A stretch of DNA of 64,000 nucleotides. Source: Clostridiales bacterium (GTDB taxonomy: Bacteria > Bacillota > Clostridia > Christensenellales > Aristaeellaceae). Position 1 is the stretch's first letter. The number at the start of each line of letters is the position of its first letter. The DNA is taken from contig SFHK01000011.1 of assembly GCA_004556395.1 (NCBI GenBank), forward strand, positions 1-64,000, written 5' to 3'. Below the pieces are notes generated by a model. It had not been told where the DNA came from. It made no database searches and saw nothing but the letters and a program-made list of their open reading frames with translations. The translations under genes and the position numbers were made by a program. Shown piece after piece: positions 42,601 to 50,662 of this stretch.

Positions 42601-44189
42601 TCAAAGAGGTGGTTATTCCCGAAAGTGTTACCACCATCGGAAACCATGCGTTCTTTGGATGCGCATCTCTTGAGAAAATCAATCTCCCTGCCGGACTGAC
42701 GGAGATTTCCCAATCGCTTCTCGGCGGCTGCACAGCGCTTTCGGAGATCACGATTCCCGACGGCGTTACCGCCATCGGCGACAGTGCGTTCCAGAAATGC
42801 GCCAGTCTGACGGAAATTGTGCTTCCGCAGGGGCTGAGGAGGATTGATGGAGAGGCGTTCTTTGGCTGCACGGGGCTTTCGTATATCGACATTCCGGATG
42901 GCTTGGAGACGGCTGGCAACTGGATTGCGGACGATTCCGTTCAGCTTCGCTGCTCGATCGGCAGCTCCGCGGCGATTGCGCTTTCCAAGTCGGACAACGG
43001 CTTCTGCGTGGATGGGTTCCGGCTGTGCTATGGATTCGATGATGACGGAAACACGAACGGACTGACCGTGAAACGCTACGTCGGCAGCGAAACGGAGGTT
43101 ACGGTTCCGGATGGCGTGGATTCCATCGGCGACAGCGCGTTCCATCGTTGCACGGGGCTTTCGAACATTGTCATTCCGGACAGCGTAGTTTCCATCGGCG
43201 ATAGCGCGTTCTATGGTTGTACGGGGCTGACGAAGCTGGCGCTTCCGCAGGGGCTGAAGGAGATCGGAGTCAATGCGTTTCTTGGCTGCGAGGGGCTTTC
43301 GTATATCGATATTCCGGACGGCGTGGAGACGGTTGGCGACTGGATCGCGAGCGAGTCGATTCAGCTTCGCTGTTCGATCGGCAGCAGCGCGGCGATTGCG
43401 CTTTCCAAGGCGGAGCAGAATTTCTGCGTGGACGATTTCGCGGTGCGGCATTCTTTCACGGACGGCGGCGCGGTCAACGGGCTGATTGCCGAGCGATATG
43501 TCGGCGGGAAGGTCGGCGCGGTGCTGACGCTGCCGCAGGGCGTGACGGAGACCAGCCAGTACCTGCTGAACGAGGAGCCGCTTGAGAACGTTATGTGCCT
43601 GAAGCTGCCGGAGGGCTTTAAGAAGCTGACCATTGACAACCTCCTCTGGCGCAGCGCGGTTGTGTTTCCGGAGAGCATTCAGAGCATCGCGATTGAGGAA
43701 GAATGGGAAGGCGCGCCGCCGGTGATCTTCTATTGCTATCGCGACACGGTGGCCGAGAGCTTTGCTCAGAAGCGCGGCATTACGATCGTCTATCTGGACG
43801 GCTTCAAGCCCGCGCAGACGACCGTCGCCATGCGGAGCGACTACACGCTGCCCATCGGTTCCGAGCTGCGCCTGTCCGAAATCGCGGCCGCCGTGCCCTC
43901 CATGCCGGAGAATTGCGCGCTGAACGCCGTGAGCAGCAATCCCGAGGTGCTTCAGGTGGAAAACGACGGCACGATTCGCGTCGTGGGCAAGGGGGACGCG
44001 ACGCTGAGGGTGTCCCTCAGCCGCTATCCCGACATTTATGCCGAGGCCTGCGTTTGGGGCTACGTCCAGCCCACGTCGGCGACGCTGGCGGAGGAAATCT
44101 GGATTCCACAACTGGGAGATGTTCGAGCAGCTCGAGGGCGAATTCACGCTTATGGCCGTGAACCGCGGCGATACGGCGCTCTATGTTGA
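39681..44189 (+). CDS. BspA-type leucine-rich repeat surface protein (5' part, frameshifted)
   Basis: A TTG start with AAAGGGG upstream gives a signal peptide (KLLWTSLLACLLLALLCCAAES) and then about 1,300 residues of LRR_5 repeats (unit of about 23 residues, of the form LTEIxIPDGVTxIGxxAFxGC). Seven linker modules of the form LRCSIGSSAAxALSK, each followed by a strand-rich LRYxFDxDGxxNGLxLxKY stretch, split the array into eight blocks. The last 100 residues are a Big-type immunoglobulin-like domain (KGDATLRVSLSRYPD). The frame then ends in unrelated residues after about 44095, while homologous sequence continues in another frame to 44775. Such proteins act in adhesion or binding to host matrix or glycans. 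Confidence 0.88.
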   Translation: MERKLLWTSLLACLLLALLCCAAESGDFTIDENGVLTKYTGSDAVVTVPDGVTAIGKEAFYAKSAITEIHLPTGITSIGDSAFRSCTGLTELHLPTGITSIGANAFRSCTGLTEIVVPDSVETIGDNAFYDCSGLTSLRLSQGLKTLGTNVFLSCNSLTEVEIPAGVESVGNYIASNTLRLRCAVGSSAAKALSKAQNDFWVEDFQLRYAFDSDGSAASLTLKKYAGDAASVTIPDGVTIVGDSAFNGNTSLTAVVLPDSVVTIGANAFQSCTGLTKAELSSKLEKIANYAFNNCKALKEIQIPETVTEIGIGAFQYCAGLTELTLPEGLQTIGESAFVGCSGLTRLAIPDGVQSVGINAFHSINAQLCCSMGSRAAEALSRVGYDFYTETWKLRYTFDSDKQVNGLRAERYLGSDAAVTLPEGTTLIGGSAFKDCAFITSVTLPEKLLSIGNYAFSGCMGLTEIVIPDSVTTIGSYAFSGCTGLTRVVLPAGLTAIPDCCFNNCEKLPGIAIPETVTSIGSCAFRYCSALTAITLPQGLQTLGANAFLYCENLPYVDVPDTLESAGSYIAGDTTQLRCSIGSSAAYTLSKNGTSFYDDGYKLRYTYADRDGSVTGLALNKYAGTEAEVRVPDGVTELIGWCCVGNNKVTSVVLPESVVKIGEVAFYKCKNLSSVTLPQGIVEIGGSAFAECPKLTVIDIPDGLQKAAWLAEDDVRLRCSFGSSAAFALSKGGNSFCAGDFQMRYLFDDEGNRNGLRLNKYLGTDAEVTVPEEVTETGSAFKDCKTVTKVVLPAGLTKLESDIFSGCTALKEIAIPEGVTSIGNGAFRDCEALTELALPQGLKKIGSNAFIGCKSLTYIEIPDGVETVEYFIAESTIQLRCAIGSSAAVAVSRSNDGFYSDDLYLRYTFDGDGVQNGLTLMKYIGASSEVIVPDGVTKLQYSTFSECRQLLTRVVLPDGLLSIPESLLNNCTNLKEVVIPESVTTIGNHAFFGCASLEKINLPAGLTEISQSLLGGCTALSEITIPDGVTAIGDSAFQKCASLTEIVLPQGLRRIDGEAFFGCTGLSYIDIPDGLETAGNWIADDSVQLRCSIGSSAAIALSKSDNGFCVDGFRLCYGFDDDGNTNGLTVKRYVGSETEVTVPDGVDSIGDSAFHRCTGLSNIVIPDSVVSIGDSAFYGCTGLTKLALPQGLKEIGVNAFLGCEGLSYIDIPDGVETVGDWIASESIQLRCSIGSSAAIALSKAEQNFCVDDFAVRHSFTDGGAVNGLIAERYVGGKVGAVLTLPQGVTETSQYLLNEEPLENVMCLKLPEGFKKLTIDNLLWRSAVVFPESIQSIAIEEEWEGAPPVIFYCYRDTVAESFAQKRGITIVYLDGFKPAQTTVAMRSDYTLPIGSELRLSEIAAAVPSMPENCALNAVSSNPEVLQVENDGTIRVVGKGDATLRVSLSRYPDIYAEACVWGYVQPTSATLAEEIWIPQLGDVRAARGRIHAYGREPRRYGALC
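40221..43430 (+). repeat. Higher-order LRR block array
   Basis: Linker modules begin at 40221, 40782, 41409, 41829, 42315, 42945 and 43365. The spacings are 187, 209, 140, 162, 210 and 140 codons, close to 8, 9, 6, 7, 9 and 6 units of about 23 residues. Confidence 0.85.
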
Positions 44190-44775
44190 GGTGCCCGGGT
44201 TTGATACGCTGACCGCGCAGATTCACGTCACCGCGCGCTTCAGCGAGCTGGCGTTCGAGCAGACGGCGCTCACGATCCCCGCCGACACGCGGGCGACGCT
44301 CCGCGCGCAGGCGGTTACGACGACGCACACATATGTGAACGAGTACATGACGTTCGAAAGCAGCGCGCCCGACGTGGCGACGGTGGACGAGGACGGCGTG
44401 GTGTACGGCGTTTCGGAGGGAAGCGCGACGATCACCGCCACCTCCTACAACGGCCTGACCGCCGCCTGCACCGTGACCGTTCAGGGCGGAAACGGCAGCG
44501 GCCTGAAGCTGCCCGCGTTCCTGAAGGAAATCGGCGAGGAAGCCTTCGCGGGCTGCTCCGAGGAAAGCGTCATCGTGCCCGACGGCTGCGAGACCATCGG
44601 CGCGCGCGCCTTCGCCGACAGCGCGAACCTGCGCACGATCACGATTCCCGCGTCGGTCACGTCTATCGCCGCGGACGCATTCGACGGCTGCACGGATCTT
44701 ACCATCCGCACGCCCAAGGGCAGCTACGCCAGCCGGTACGCCGCGGCGCACGGCTTCGGGTGCGTGGCGGAATAA
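44038..44775 (+). pseudogene. BspA-type LRR surface protein (3' part after frameshift)
   Basis: Open frame shifted by one relative to the preceding reading. From about 44110 it reads WEMFEQLEGEFTLMAVNRGD, a second Big-type domain (PDVATVDEDGVVYGVSEGSA, then TATSYNGLTAACTVTVQ) and three final LRR units ending in TPKGSYASRYAAAHGFGCVAE-type sequence, the usual end of this family. It has no ribosome binding site of its own. It must be the C-terminus of the large LRR protein, separated by an indel near 44095-44115 or by a sequencing error. Confidence 0.8.
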
Positions 44776-44791
44776 GTTCTTTCAGATTAAA

Positions 44792-44840
44792 AAAGCCGCG
44801 TTCATCCTTTCTGCTTTGCTGGGAGGACGGGCGCGGCTTT
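44792..44840 (+). terminator. Terminator of LRR gene
   Basis: 9-bp perfect stem (44792-44800 and 44832-44840) enclosing a smaller hairpin, followed by CGCTTCGTT. Confidence 0.6.
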
Positions 44841-44878
44841 CGCTTCGTTAAATGGTCGGAAAATCTGGGGCGCGCGGT

Positions 44879-44907
44879 TTGACAGGGGCGGGCGGGTGTG
44901 CTACAAT
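44879..44907 (+). promoter_or_regulatory. Promoter of anion transporter operon
   Basis: Consensus TTGACA (44879-44884), a 17-base spacer, TACAAT (44902-44907). Confidence 0.7.
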
Positions 44908-44959
44908 AGGCCGCCGGACGTAGGTGCGGCGATTTTTTGTGGGAAAGAGTGCGGTTTCA

Positions 44960-46123
44960 ATGAGCGTCGGGCGGGTGAGCATGGACGGAAATCGCCATGC
45001 GGTGAAGGCGTTCGGGCGGGCGCTTTGGGCGTTCGCGAGCCGGAACGCGGTGATGGTGATTGCGCTTCTGGCGGCGGAAATCACGAGCGCGATCGTGCCG
45101 GTGGATCGGGCGTATCTGGGGTATTTCGACGTGAAGACGCTCACGTGCCTGTTCTGCGTGCTGGCCGTGGTGTGTGCGCTGAAAAACATCAACTTCTTTT
45201 ACATGCTGGCGCGCAGGATTGTGCAGCTTTTCAAAAACGCGCGCATGAGCGTGCTGGCGTTGGTCTATATCACCTTTATCGGCTCGATGCTGATTGCCAA
45301 CGATATGGCGCTTCTGACTTTTCTGCCGCTGGGGTATTTTGTGCTCACGACGACGGGCAAGCAGAAGTACATGGCGTTCACGTTCGTGATGCAGAACATC
45401 GCGGCGAATCTGGGCGGCATGCTCACGCCGTTCGGCAATCCGCAGAACCTGTATCTGTATACGAAATTCGAAATTCCGAACGGGGAGTTCATGCGCATCA
45501 TGGCGCCGCCGTTCGCGCTGTCGGTGCTGCTGATCACGGTCTGCTGCCTGGTTTTCGTGAAGCCGGAGCCGCTGGCGCTGGCGGACGAACGAATTCAGCT
45601 GAACCCGAAGCGCACGGCGCTGTATCTGGCGCTGTTCGCGCTGGCGATTGCCATCGTGTTCCGCGGCATTCCGTACTGGATCGGGCTGATTGTGATTCCC
45701 GCGGTGCTGCTGTTTGCGGATCGCAAGGCGCTGCGCATGGTGGATTATCCGCTGCTTTTCACGTTTGTGTTTTTCTTCATCTTCGCGGGCAACATGGCTC
45801 GCATCGGCGCGGTGCGCGGCTTTTTCTCCGGGCTGCTGGCGAGAAACACGCTGGTGTTCAGCGCGCTTTCGTGCCAGTGCATCAGCAATGTGCCCTCGGC
45901 GATTCTGCTTTCCCAGTTCACGCAAAATTACGCCGACCTGCTGGTGGGCGTGAACGTCGGCGGCGTGGGCACGCTGATCGCGTCGCTGGCGAGCCTGATC
46001 ACCTTCCGGGAATACGTAAAGCACAATCCCGGGAAGGCCGGGCGGTATCTCGCGGAGTTCTCGGCGTTCAACTTCGGTTTTCTGTTTGTGCTGATTGGCT
46101 TTATGACGCTTCTGAAGGCGTAG
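44960..46123 (+). CDS. SLC13/ArsB/CitM-type anion transporter
   Basis: About 387 residues with ten or so membrane helices. Family markers are NDMALLTFLPLGYF, the helical-hairpin motif GGMLTPFGNPQNLYLY (with GNPQN as in the ArsB/NhaD group) and the second hairpin SCQCISNVPSAILLSQF. It should export or import an inorganic or dicarboxylate anion using an ion gradient; no ars genes are nearby. The start is uncertain: a GTG at 44924, ATG at 44960 and ATG at 44981 are in frame; 44960 is a compromise. A methyltransferase gene follows 12 bases later. Confidence 0.82.
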   Translation: MSVGRVSMDGNRHAVKAFGRALWAFASRNAVMVIALLAAEITSAIVPVDRAYLGYFDVKTLTCLFCVLAVVCALKNINFFYMLARRIVQLFKNARMSVLALVYITFIGSMLIANDMALLTFLPLGYFVLTTTGKQKYMAFTFVMQNIAANLGGMLTPFGNPQNLYLYTKFEIPNGEFMRIMAPPFALSVLLITVCCLVFVKPEPLALADERIQLNPKRTALYLALFALAIAIVFRGIPYWIGLIVIPAVLLFADRKALRMVDYPLLFTFVFFFIFAGNMARIGAVRGFFSGLLARNTLVFSALSCQCISNVPSAILLSQFTQNYADLLVGVNVGGVGTLIASLASLITFREYVKHNPGKAGRYLAEFSAFNFGFLFVLIGFMTLLKA

Positions 46124-46135
46124 GAGGGGGTTCCC

Positions 46136-46786
46136 ATGCTGGAAAAGATGGGCGAATTCTTTGACAGCCGGCTGGCGATGTACGATGAGCATCAGCTCAC
46201 GGCCATCGAATCGGCGCGCGAGATGTATCGGTTCACGGCGGAGCGGCTGCCCGGGCGGCCGGGCGCGCGGTTGCTCGATCTGGGCTGCGGAACCGGGCTG
46301 GAGCTGGCTCCGTATTTCGAAAGCAATCCCACGGCGCGGATCGTGGGAATCGACCTTGCGCCCGGCATGCTGGCGGAGCTGAAGCGGAAGTTCCCGAACC
46401 GCGCGCTTACGCTGATTCAGGGCTCGTATTTCGAGGTTCCCTTTGAAAGGGAAGCGTTCGACGCGGCGGTATCCGTGGAGTCGCTGCATCACTTCACAAA
46501 GGCGGAAAAGGTTCCGCTGTATGCAAGGGTGCGCGGCGCGCTGAAGCCGGGCGGATATTTCATCCTTACCGATTACTTTTCGGAGACTGACGAGGAAGAG
46601 GCGTTCCGGCGAAGCGAGCTTGTGCGGCTGAAGCGCGAACAGGGCGCCGCGGACGACGAGTTCTACCATTACGACACGCCGCTGACCCTTGCGCACGAGC
46701 TGGAAGCGCTTCGCGAGGCGGGCTTTGCGGACGTGCAGGTGCTGAATCGCTGGGCGGCGACCGGCTGCATCCGGGCGGCGAAATAG
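46136..46786 (+). CDS. Class I SAM-dependent methyltransferase
   Basis: 216 residues. Motif I is LLDLGCGTGLEL, motif II VGIDLAPGMLAELK, motif III/post AFDAAVSVESLHHF and LKPGGYFILTDYF. The fold is of the UbiE/small-molecule methyltransferase kind; the substrate is unknown. GGAGGGGG lies before the ATG. It is in an operon with the anion transporter. Confidence 0.9.
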   Translation: MLEKMGEFFDSRLAMYDEHQLTAIESAREMYRFTAERLPGRPGARLLDLGCGTGLELAPYFESNPTARIVGIDLAPGMLAELKRKFPNRALTLIQGSYFEVPFEREAFDAAVSVESLHHFTKAEKVPLYARVRGALKPGGYFILTDYFSETDEEEAFRRSELVRLKREQGAADDEFYHYDTPLTLAHELEALREAGFADVQVLNRWAATGCIRAAK

Positions 46787-46805
46787 GGAAGAGCGGGGCT
46801 CTTCC
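46787..46805 (+). terminator. Rho-independent terminator
   Basis: 8-bp perfect stem (46787-46794 and 46798-46805), 3-base loop, followed by TTTTTTG. Confidence 0.85.
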
Positions 46806-46905
46806 TTTTTTGTTAAGTTTTGCGCGCGCACAGCCGATATGGCGCGGGCGGGCATCTAATGAGTGCAATCGCGATTTGCAAAATGCGAAAGAAGGGGTGA
46901 AGCGT

Positions 46906-47364
46906 TTGCCAGTGGAGGAATTCAGCGAGCGGGTGCGGGCGTGTCAGGCGCGGCTGTACCGCGTGGCGGTATCCATCCTGCGCAGCCATGCCGACGCGGA
47001 GGACGCCGTGTCGGAAGCGCTTCTGAAGGCATGGAAGCACGCGCCGGAACTTCGCAGTGACGCGTATTTTGAAACGTGGCTCACGCGCATCGTGATCAAC
47101 GAATGCCGCACGCTTCTGCGCCGGGGCCGGGCGCGCGCGTCGTGCGAGCTGAAGGACGTGTACGCGGCGGAGGAGCCGCCGGACGTGGGACTGCGCATGC
47201 TCATCGACGCGCTGCCGGAGAAATACCGGCTGCCGCTGGTGATGAGGTGCGCGCTGGATATGTCCTATGACGAGATCGCGCGGGCGCTGCGGATTCCGCG
47301 CGGCGCGGTGAAGTGGCGCGTGGAGCAGGGAAAGAAGCGAGTGCGCAGGGAGGCGGAACGATGA
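46906..47364 (+). CDS. ECF-type RNA polymerase sigma factor
   Basis: 152 residues with regions 2 (RLYRVAVSILRSHADAEDAV and SEALLKAWKH) and 4 (LPEKYRLPLVMRCALDMSYD, then EIARALRIPRGAVKWRVEQG). A TTG start at 46906 was chosen because GAAGGGG lies about 9 bases upstream; other in-frame starts are too close to, or precede, this site. It overlaps the next gene by four bases (ATGA), the usual arrangement with a membrane anti-sigma or sensor protein. Confidence 0.9.
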   Translation: MPVEEFSERVRACQARLYRVAVSILRSHADAEDAVSEALLKAWKHAPELRSDAYFETWLTRIVINECRTLLRRGRARASCELKDVYAAEEPPDVGLRMLIDALPEKYRLPLVMRCALDMSYDEIARALRIPRGAVKWRVEQGKKRVRREAER

Positions 47365-48710
47365 AGGAACCCAGATGGAAGGACGCGTTCGGGCGCGTGC
47401 CGGATTCGTTTTCGGCGCGCGTGGAGGGAACGCTGAACGAAATGAACCGAATGGAGGGAAGACAGACGATGAAGCGGAAAATTGCGTGGCGCGCCGCGCT
47501 GGCGGCGGCGCTGGCGCTCGCGATTCTGACGGGCACGGCGCTGGCGCTCGGACAGGGCGGCGGGCTGATCGATTTCTTCCGAAGAAGCACGGCGATTCCG
47601 CCGCGGGCGGACGCGGCGAACGACGTGGCGCACAATGTGGCTGCCGCGGAAAACGATTTGTGCCGCCTGACGGTGCGCGAAGCGGCGTACGACGGGCTGG
47701 CGGTGCGCGTGGTCATGGCGCTGGAAGCCGTTCAGCCGGACGAAATCCTCTACAGCGATTTCCAGAGCGGCGGCGAGGAGCCGATGGGCGACGCGGGGGA
47801 GACCGAGACCGAATACGCGCAGCGCGTCGGCAAGCGGCTGGTAAACGTGGACTTCTGCGACATTGACGTGGAGGGTATGCCGGGAAGCGGCACGGGCGCG
47901 GAGACGCGCGAGGGCGAGACGCTGATCGTGTATCGCGAGCTGCTCGTGAACCAGCCGGACGCGGCGGCGGAGATGCTCACGGTCACGGCCTATGCCGGTG
48001 ACGGCGACGATCGCCTTGCGGTGACGTTCCCCGTGACGCGCGTGTCGGGCACGGAGACGGCGTATCGCGCTTCCGAAACGGGAACCTGTCCGCTCACGGT
48101 GCGCCGGGCGGCGCGCACGGACAGCGCGTTCGCCACGTATTTCGCGATCACGTGGACGGTGGAGCCGGGCGCGGGCACGCCGCTGAACGCGGAGGATACC
48201 TATTATATTACGTCCGGCGGGCGCTGCGCGCATCGAAAGCCGCAGTGTGGCGGGATGGAGAACGCGACGACCGTGACCGGCGCGGAAGCGGCGGCGCAGG
48301 GGAAGATTGCCTGTCCGGTGTGCGGTTCGGATGCGCTGAACGCGGAAGAGACCTATTATATCACGTCCGGCGGGCGCTACGCGCATCGAAAGCCGCAGTG
48401 CGGCGGGATGGAGAACGCGACGGCCGTGACCGGCGCGGAAGCGGCGGCGCGGGGGAAGGCTGCCTGCCCGGTGTGCGCTTCGGACGTGGAAGCGCTGGAA
48501 AATCCGTCGAACCCGCAGGCGTGGCGCTTCGAAAGCCGCGCGTTCGCGGATGCGGAAAGCTTCGGCAGCGGCGATTTCCTTGAGGATGGCACACTGGCCT
48601 ATACGCAGCGCTGGCTGTTCCAACCCGGCGCGTTCCCGGAGGGAGAAATCACCGTAACGCCCGTCGCTCCGTCGGGAGAGACGTATCCGGAAATTCATTT
48701 GATTCCTTGA
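47361..48710 (+). CDS. Membrane anti-sigma/sensor partner with duplicated His/Cys module
   Basis: 449 residues. A cytosolic N-terminus (1-41) that could bind the sigma factor, one membrane helix (about 42-62) and an extracellular part resembling DUF4179-type sigma partners. Residues 275-325 and 326-376 are a 51-residue tandem repeat, YYITSGGRxAHRKPQCGGMENA ending GKxACPVC, with conserved His, Cys and a CPVC pair; similar HxxxxCxGM/CPxC modules occur in Ada-like zinc-binding or nuclease C-terminal regions. A Cys in the first copy (GGRC) is Tyr in the second. It may sense metal or redox state outside the cell. The start overlaps the sigma stop. Confidence 0.8.
   Translation: MKEPRWKDAFGRVPDSFSARVEGTLNEMNRMEGRQTMKRKIAWRAALAAALALAILTGTALALGQGGGLIDFFRRSTAIPPRADAANDVAHNVAAAENDLCRLTVREAAYDGLAVRVVMALEAVQPDEILYSDFQSGGEEPMGDAGETETEYAQRVGKRLVNVDFCDIDVEGMPGSGTGAETREGETLIVYRELLVNQPDAAAEMLTVTAYAGDGDDRLAVTFPVTRVSGTETAYRASETGTCPLTVRRAARTDSAFATYFAITWTVEPGAGTPLNAEDTYYITSGGRCAHRKPQCGGMENATTVTGAEAAAQGKIACPVCGSDALNAEETYYITSGGRYAHRKPQCGGMENATAVTGAEAAARGKAACPVCASDVEALENPSNPQAWRFESRAFADAESFGSGDFLEDGTLAYTQRWLFQPGAFPEGEITVTPVAPSGETYPEIHLIP
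48183..48488 (+). repeat. 153-bp tandem duplication in sensor gene
   Basis: Units begin at 48183 and 48336, in frame (51 codons), with long identical stretches such as GCGCATCGAAAGCCGCAGTG. High nucleotide identity suggests a recent duplication or conversion. Confidence 0.9.
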
Positions 48711-48715
48711 AGTTT

Positions 48716-48746
48716 GCCCGGCTGCGGAGCGCATTCGCGGCCGGGC
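48716..48746 (+). terminator. Rho-independent terminator of sigma operon
   Basis: 7-bp perfect outer stem (48716-48722 and 48740-48746) followed by TTGTTTTTTG. Confidence 0.75.
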
Positions 48747-48851
48747 TTGTTTTTTGAGACGCGAGTTTACGAAAAAATGCAAAAATAGTATCGAAACTAT
48801 ACTTATGGTGAAATAGTTGAGGAGAAACGCATATTTTTTTGAGTGAACGTA

Positions 48852-48880
48852 TTGACAAACGGGGCGAAGTGATTTATTAT
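48852..48880 (+). promoter_or_regulatory. Promoter of importer operon
   Basis: TTGACA (48852-48857), a 17-base spacer, TATTAT (48875-48880); leader of about 60 bases. Confidence 0.7.
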
Positions 48881-48946
48881 TGTGGGGCAATGGTGTGTGG
48901 ATTTAACGATTCACAGCCGGAACAATTCAGTAGGGAGGCACAAATC

Positions 48947-50530
48947 ATGAAGAAACTTCTTGTGGCAGTGCTCGTTCTCTGCCTGGCTCTGTCGATGGTT
49001 CCCGCGTTCGCGCTGGAGCTGCTGTCCGGTGGGGATACCTATCCGATCGACACCGACAAGACCATCACCTGGTACGCTCAGGGCGGCCTCAACCCGCATG
49101 AAAAGTTTGCGGACTGGAAGGAATCTCCCTTCCACACCGGTCTGATCCGCGAAACCGGCATCAACATTGAGTGGATGTTCCCGACCACGGGCACCGACGG
49201 CGGCGTGTACACCAACACCCTGCTGGCCGACCCCACCAAGCTGCCGGACATCATGCAAGGCTACTTCATGGATTCCGCGTCCCAGTATCTGGATGAAGGC
49301 GTCATCTGGGATCTGACTCCCTATATGGAAGAGTACGCTCCCGCCTATTACGCCTTCCTGAAGGCGCATCCCGTCTACGACAAGGCGATGAAGACCGACG
49401 ACGGCAAGTACTACGCGTTCGGCTTCTTCCGTGAAGATGGCGGCTGGAACGACAGCTACCGCGGCCCCGTCGTCCGCAAGGACTGGCTGGACGAGTGCGG
49501 CCTCGAAATCCCGAAGACGATCTCCGAGTTTGAGAACGTCATCCGCGTGTTCAACGAGAAGTACGGCGCGAAGTTCTCCTTCGCGTGGAGCCGCTTCAAG
49601 GAGGGCGGTCTGGAAGGCGCTTTCGGCGCGTACGGCACCAGCAGCCTGACCTACTACGTCAAGGATGGCGAAGTGGGCATCGCGCAGATGGACGAAGGCT
49701 GGCGCAACTATGTTGCGTGGCTGAACCAGCTGTTCAATGACGGTCTGTTTGATCAGGACAACTTCTCTCTGGACGACACCTCCATCAAGGCGAAGATTCA
49801 CAACGGAGAGTGCGGCATCTCCATGACCTCCATGGGTCAGCTGAACAACTGGATGAAGGAAGCCACCGCGGCCGGCAGCGACGAAAACTGGGTCGCCATC
49901 CCCTACCCGACGGATGACGAAGGCAACATCAGCTGCATCTTCGGCGGTCTGGGCATCGGCACGTGGACCTCGGTCGTCACCAAGTGCGCGGACGAAGAAA
50001 CCATGAAGCTCTGCCTGCGCGCGCTGGACTACGCCTACACGCAGGAAGGCTTCCTCTACTGGAACTTCGGCACCAAGGGCGTATCCTGGGACTACGATGA
50101 GAACGGCGAGCCCGCGTTCACTTCTCTGGTAAACGACGATCCCGACACCGATCCCATGATCAAGTACAACGGCGCGACCTGGGGCAGCAGCTGCATTCAG
50201 GCCACCAAGCTGCTCTACCTCAAGAACAGCCAGGTTGCCATCGACGCGAACGACCTGTGGTTCTACTCTGTGCCCGCCGAGGTTTCCTCCGGCTGGAAGT
50301 GGCCGTCCGGCACCACCTTCACCGTGGCTGAGTCCGACGAGCTGGCGCTGATCGCCGCGAACCTTGGCACCTACTCTTCCGAGAACTTTGCCAACTTCGT
50401 GACCGGCGTTAGCGACATCAACGACGACAGCGTGTGGGAGAGCTATCTGGCTGCCTACGAGACCCAGTACAACGCCGAGCGCGTTCTGGAGATCCGTCAG
50501 GCCTGCTACGATCGTTATCTCGAGCGCTAA
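48947..50530 (+). CDS. Extracellular solute-binding protein, family 1
   Basis: 527 residues. The signal peptide KKLLVAVLVLCLALSMVPAFALE has its cysteine in the hydrophobic core, not at a lipobox, and should be cut after AFA. The body shows VRKDWLDECGLEIPKTISEF and an aromatic-rich C-lobe (DANDLWFYSVPAEV). GGGAGG lies 8 bases before the ATG at 48947. It is first in an SBP-permease-permease operon with a hairpin after it. The substrate is unknown. Confidence 0.92.
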   Translation: MKKLLVAVLVLCLALSMVPAFALELLSGGDTYPIDTDKTITWYAQGGLNPHEKFADWKESPFHTGLIRETGINIEWMFPTTGTDGGVYTNTLLADPTKLPDIMQGYFMDSASQYLDEGVIWDLTPYMEEYAPAYYAFLKAHPVYDKAMKTDDGKYYAFGFFREDGGWNDSYRGPVVRKDWLDECGLEIPKTISEFENVIRVFNEKYGAKFSFAWSRFKEGGLEGAFGAYGTSSLTYYVKDGEVGIAQMDEGWRNYVAWLNQLFNDGLFDQDNFSLDDTSIKAKIHNGECGISMTSMGQLNNWMKEATAAGSDENWVAIPYPTDDEGNISCIFGGLGIGTWTSVVTKCADEETMKLCLRALDYAYTQEGFLYWNFGTKGVSWDYDENGEPAFTSLVNDDPDTDPMIKYNGATWGSSCIQATKLLYLKNSQVAIDANDLWFYSVPAEVSSGWKWPSGTTFTVAESDELALIAANLGTYSSENFANFVTGVSDINDDSVWESYLAAYETQYNAERVLEIRQACYDRYLER

Positions 50531-50577
50531 AACCTGCGCTTCCGGCGAAGGGCCTTCCGCCTGACGACGGAGAAAGG

Positions 50578-50617
50578 AAATGCGGGGGAACGTGCGTCCG
50601 CACGGCCTCCCGCATTT
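50578..50617 (+). terminator. Intercistronic stem-loop/attenuator after SBP gene
   Basis: 9-bp perfect stem (50578-50586 and 50609-50617) with an internal pairing region, ending in TTTTC. Confidence 0.7.
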
Positions 50618-50662
50618 TCAAATCGACGAAGCCTATACTCGAAATAAAGGTGGGGTTCTTCC

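Noticed and set aside
39880..43400. CRISPR-like regularly spaced repeats
   Set aside because: The repeats are translated LRR units of about 69 bases with variable sequence and no unique spacers; no cas genes are present.
41868..44147. Open frame of 759 codons on the minus strand
   Set aside because: Antisense to the LRR repeats; its apparent repeats only mirror the LRR periodicity.
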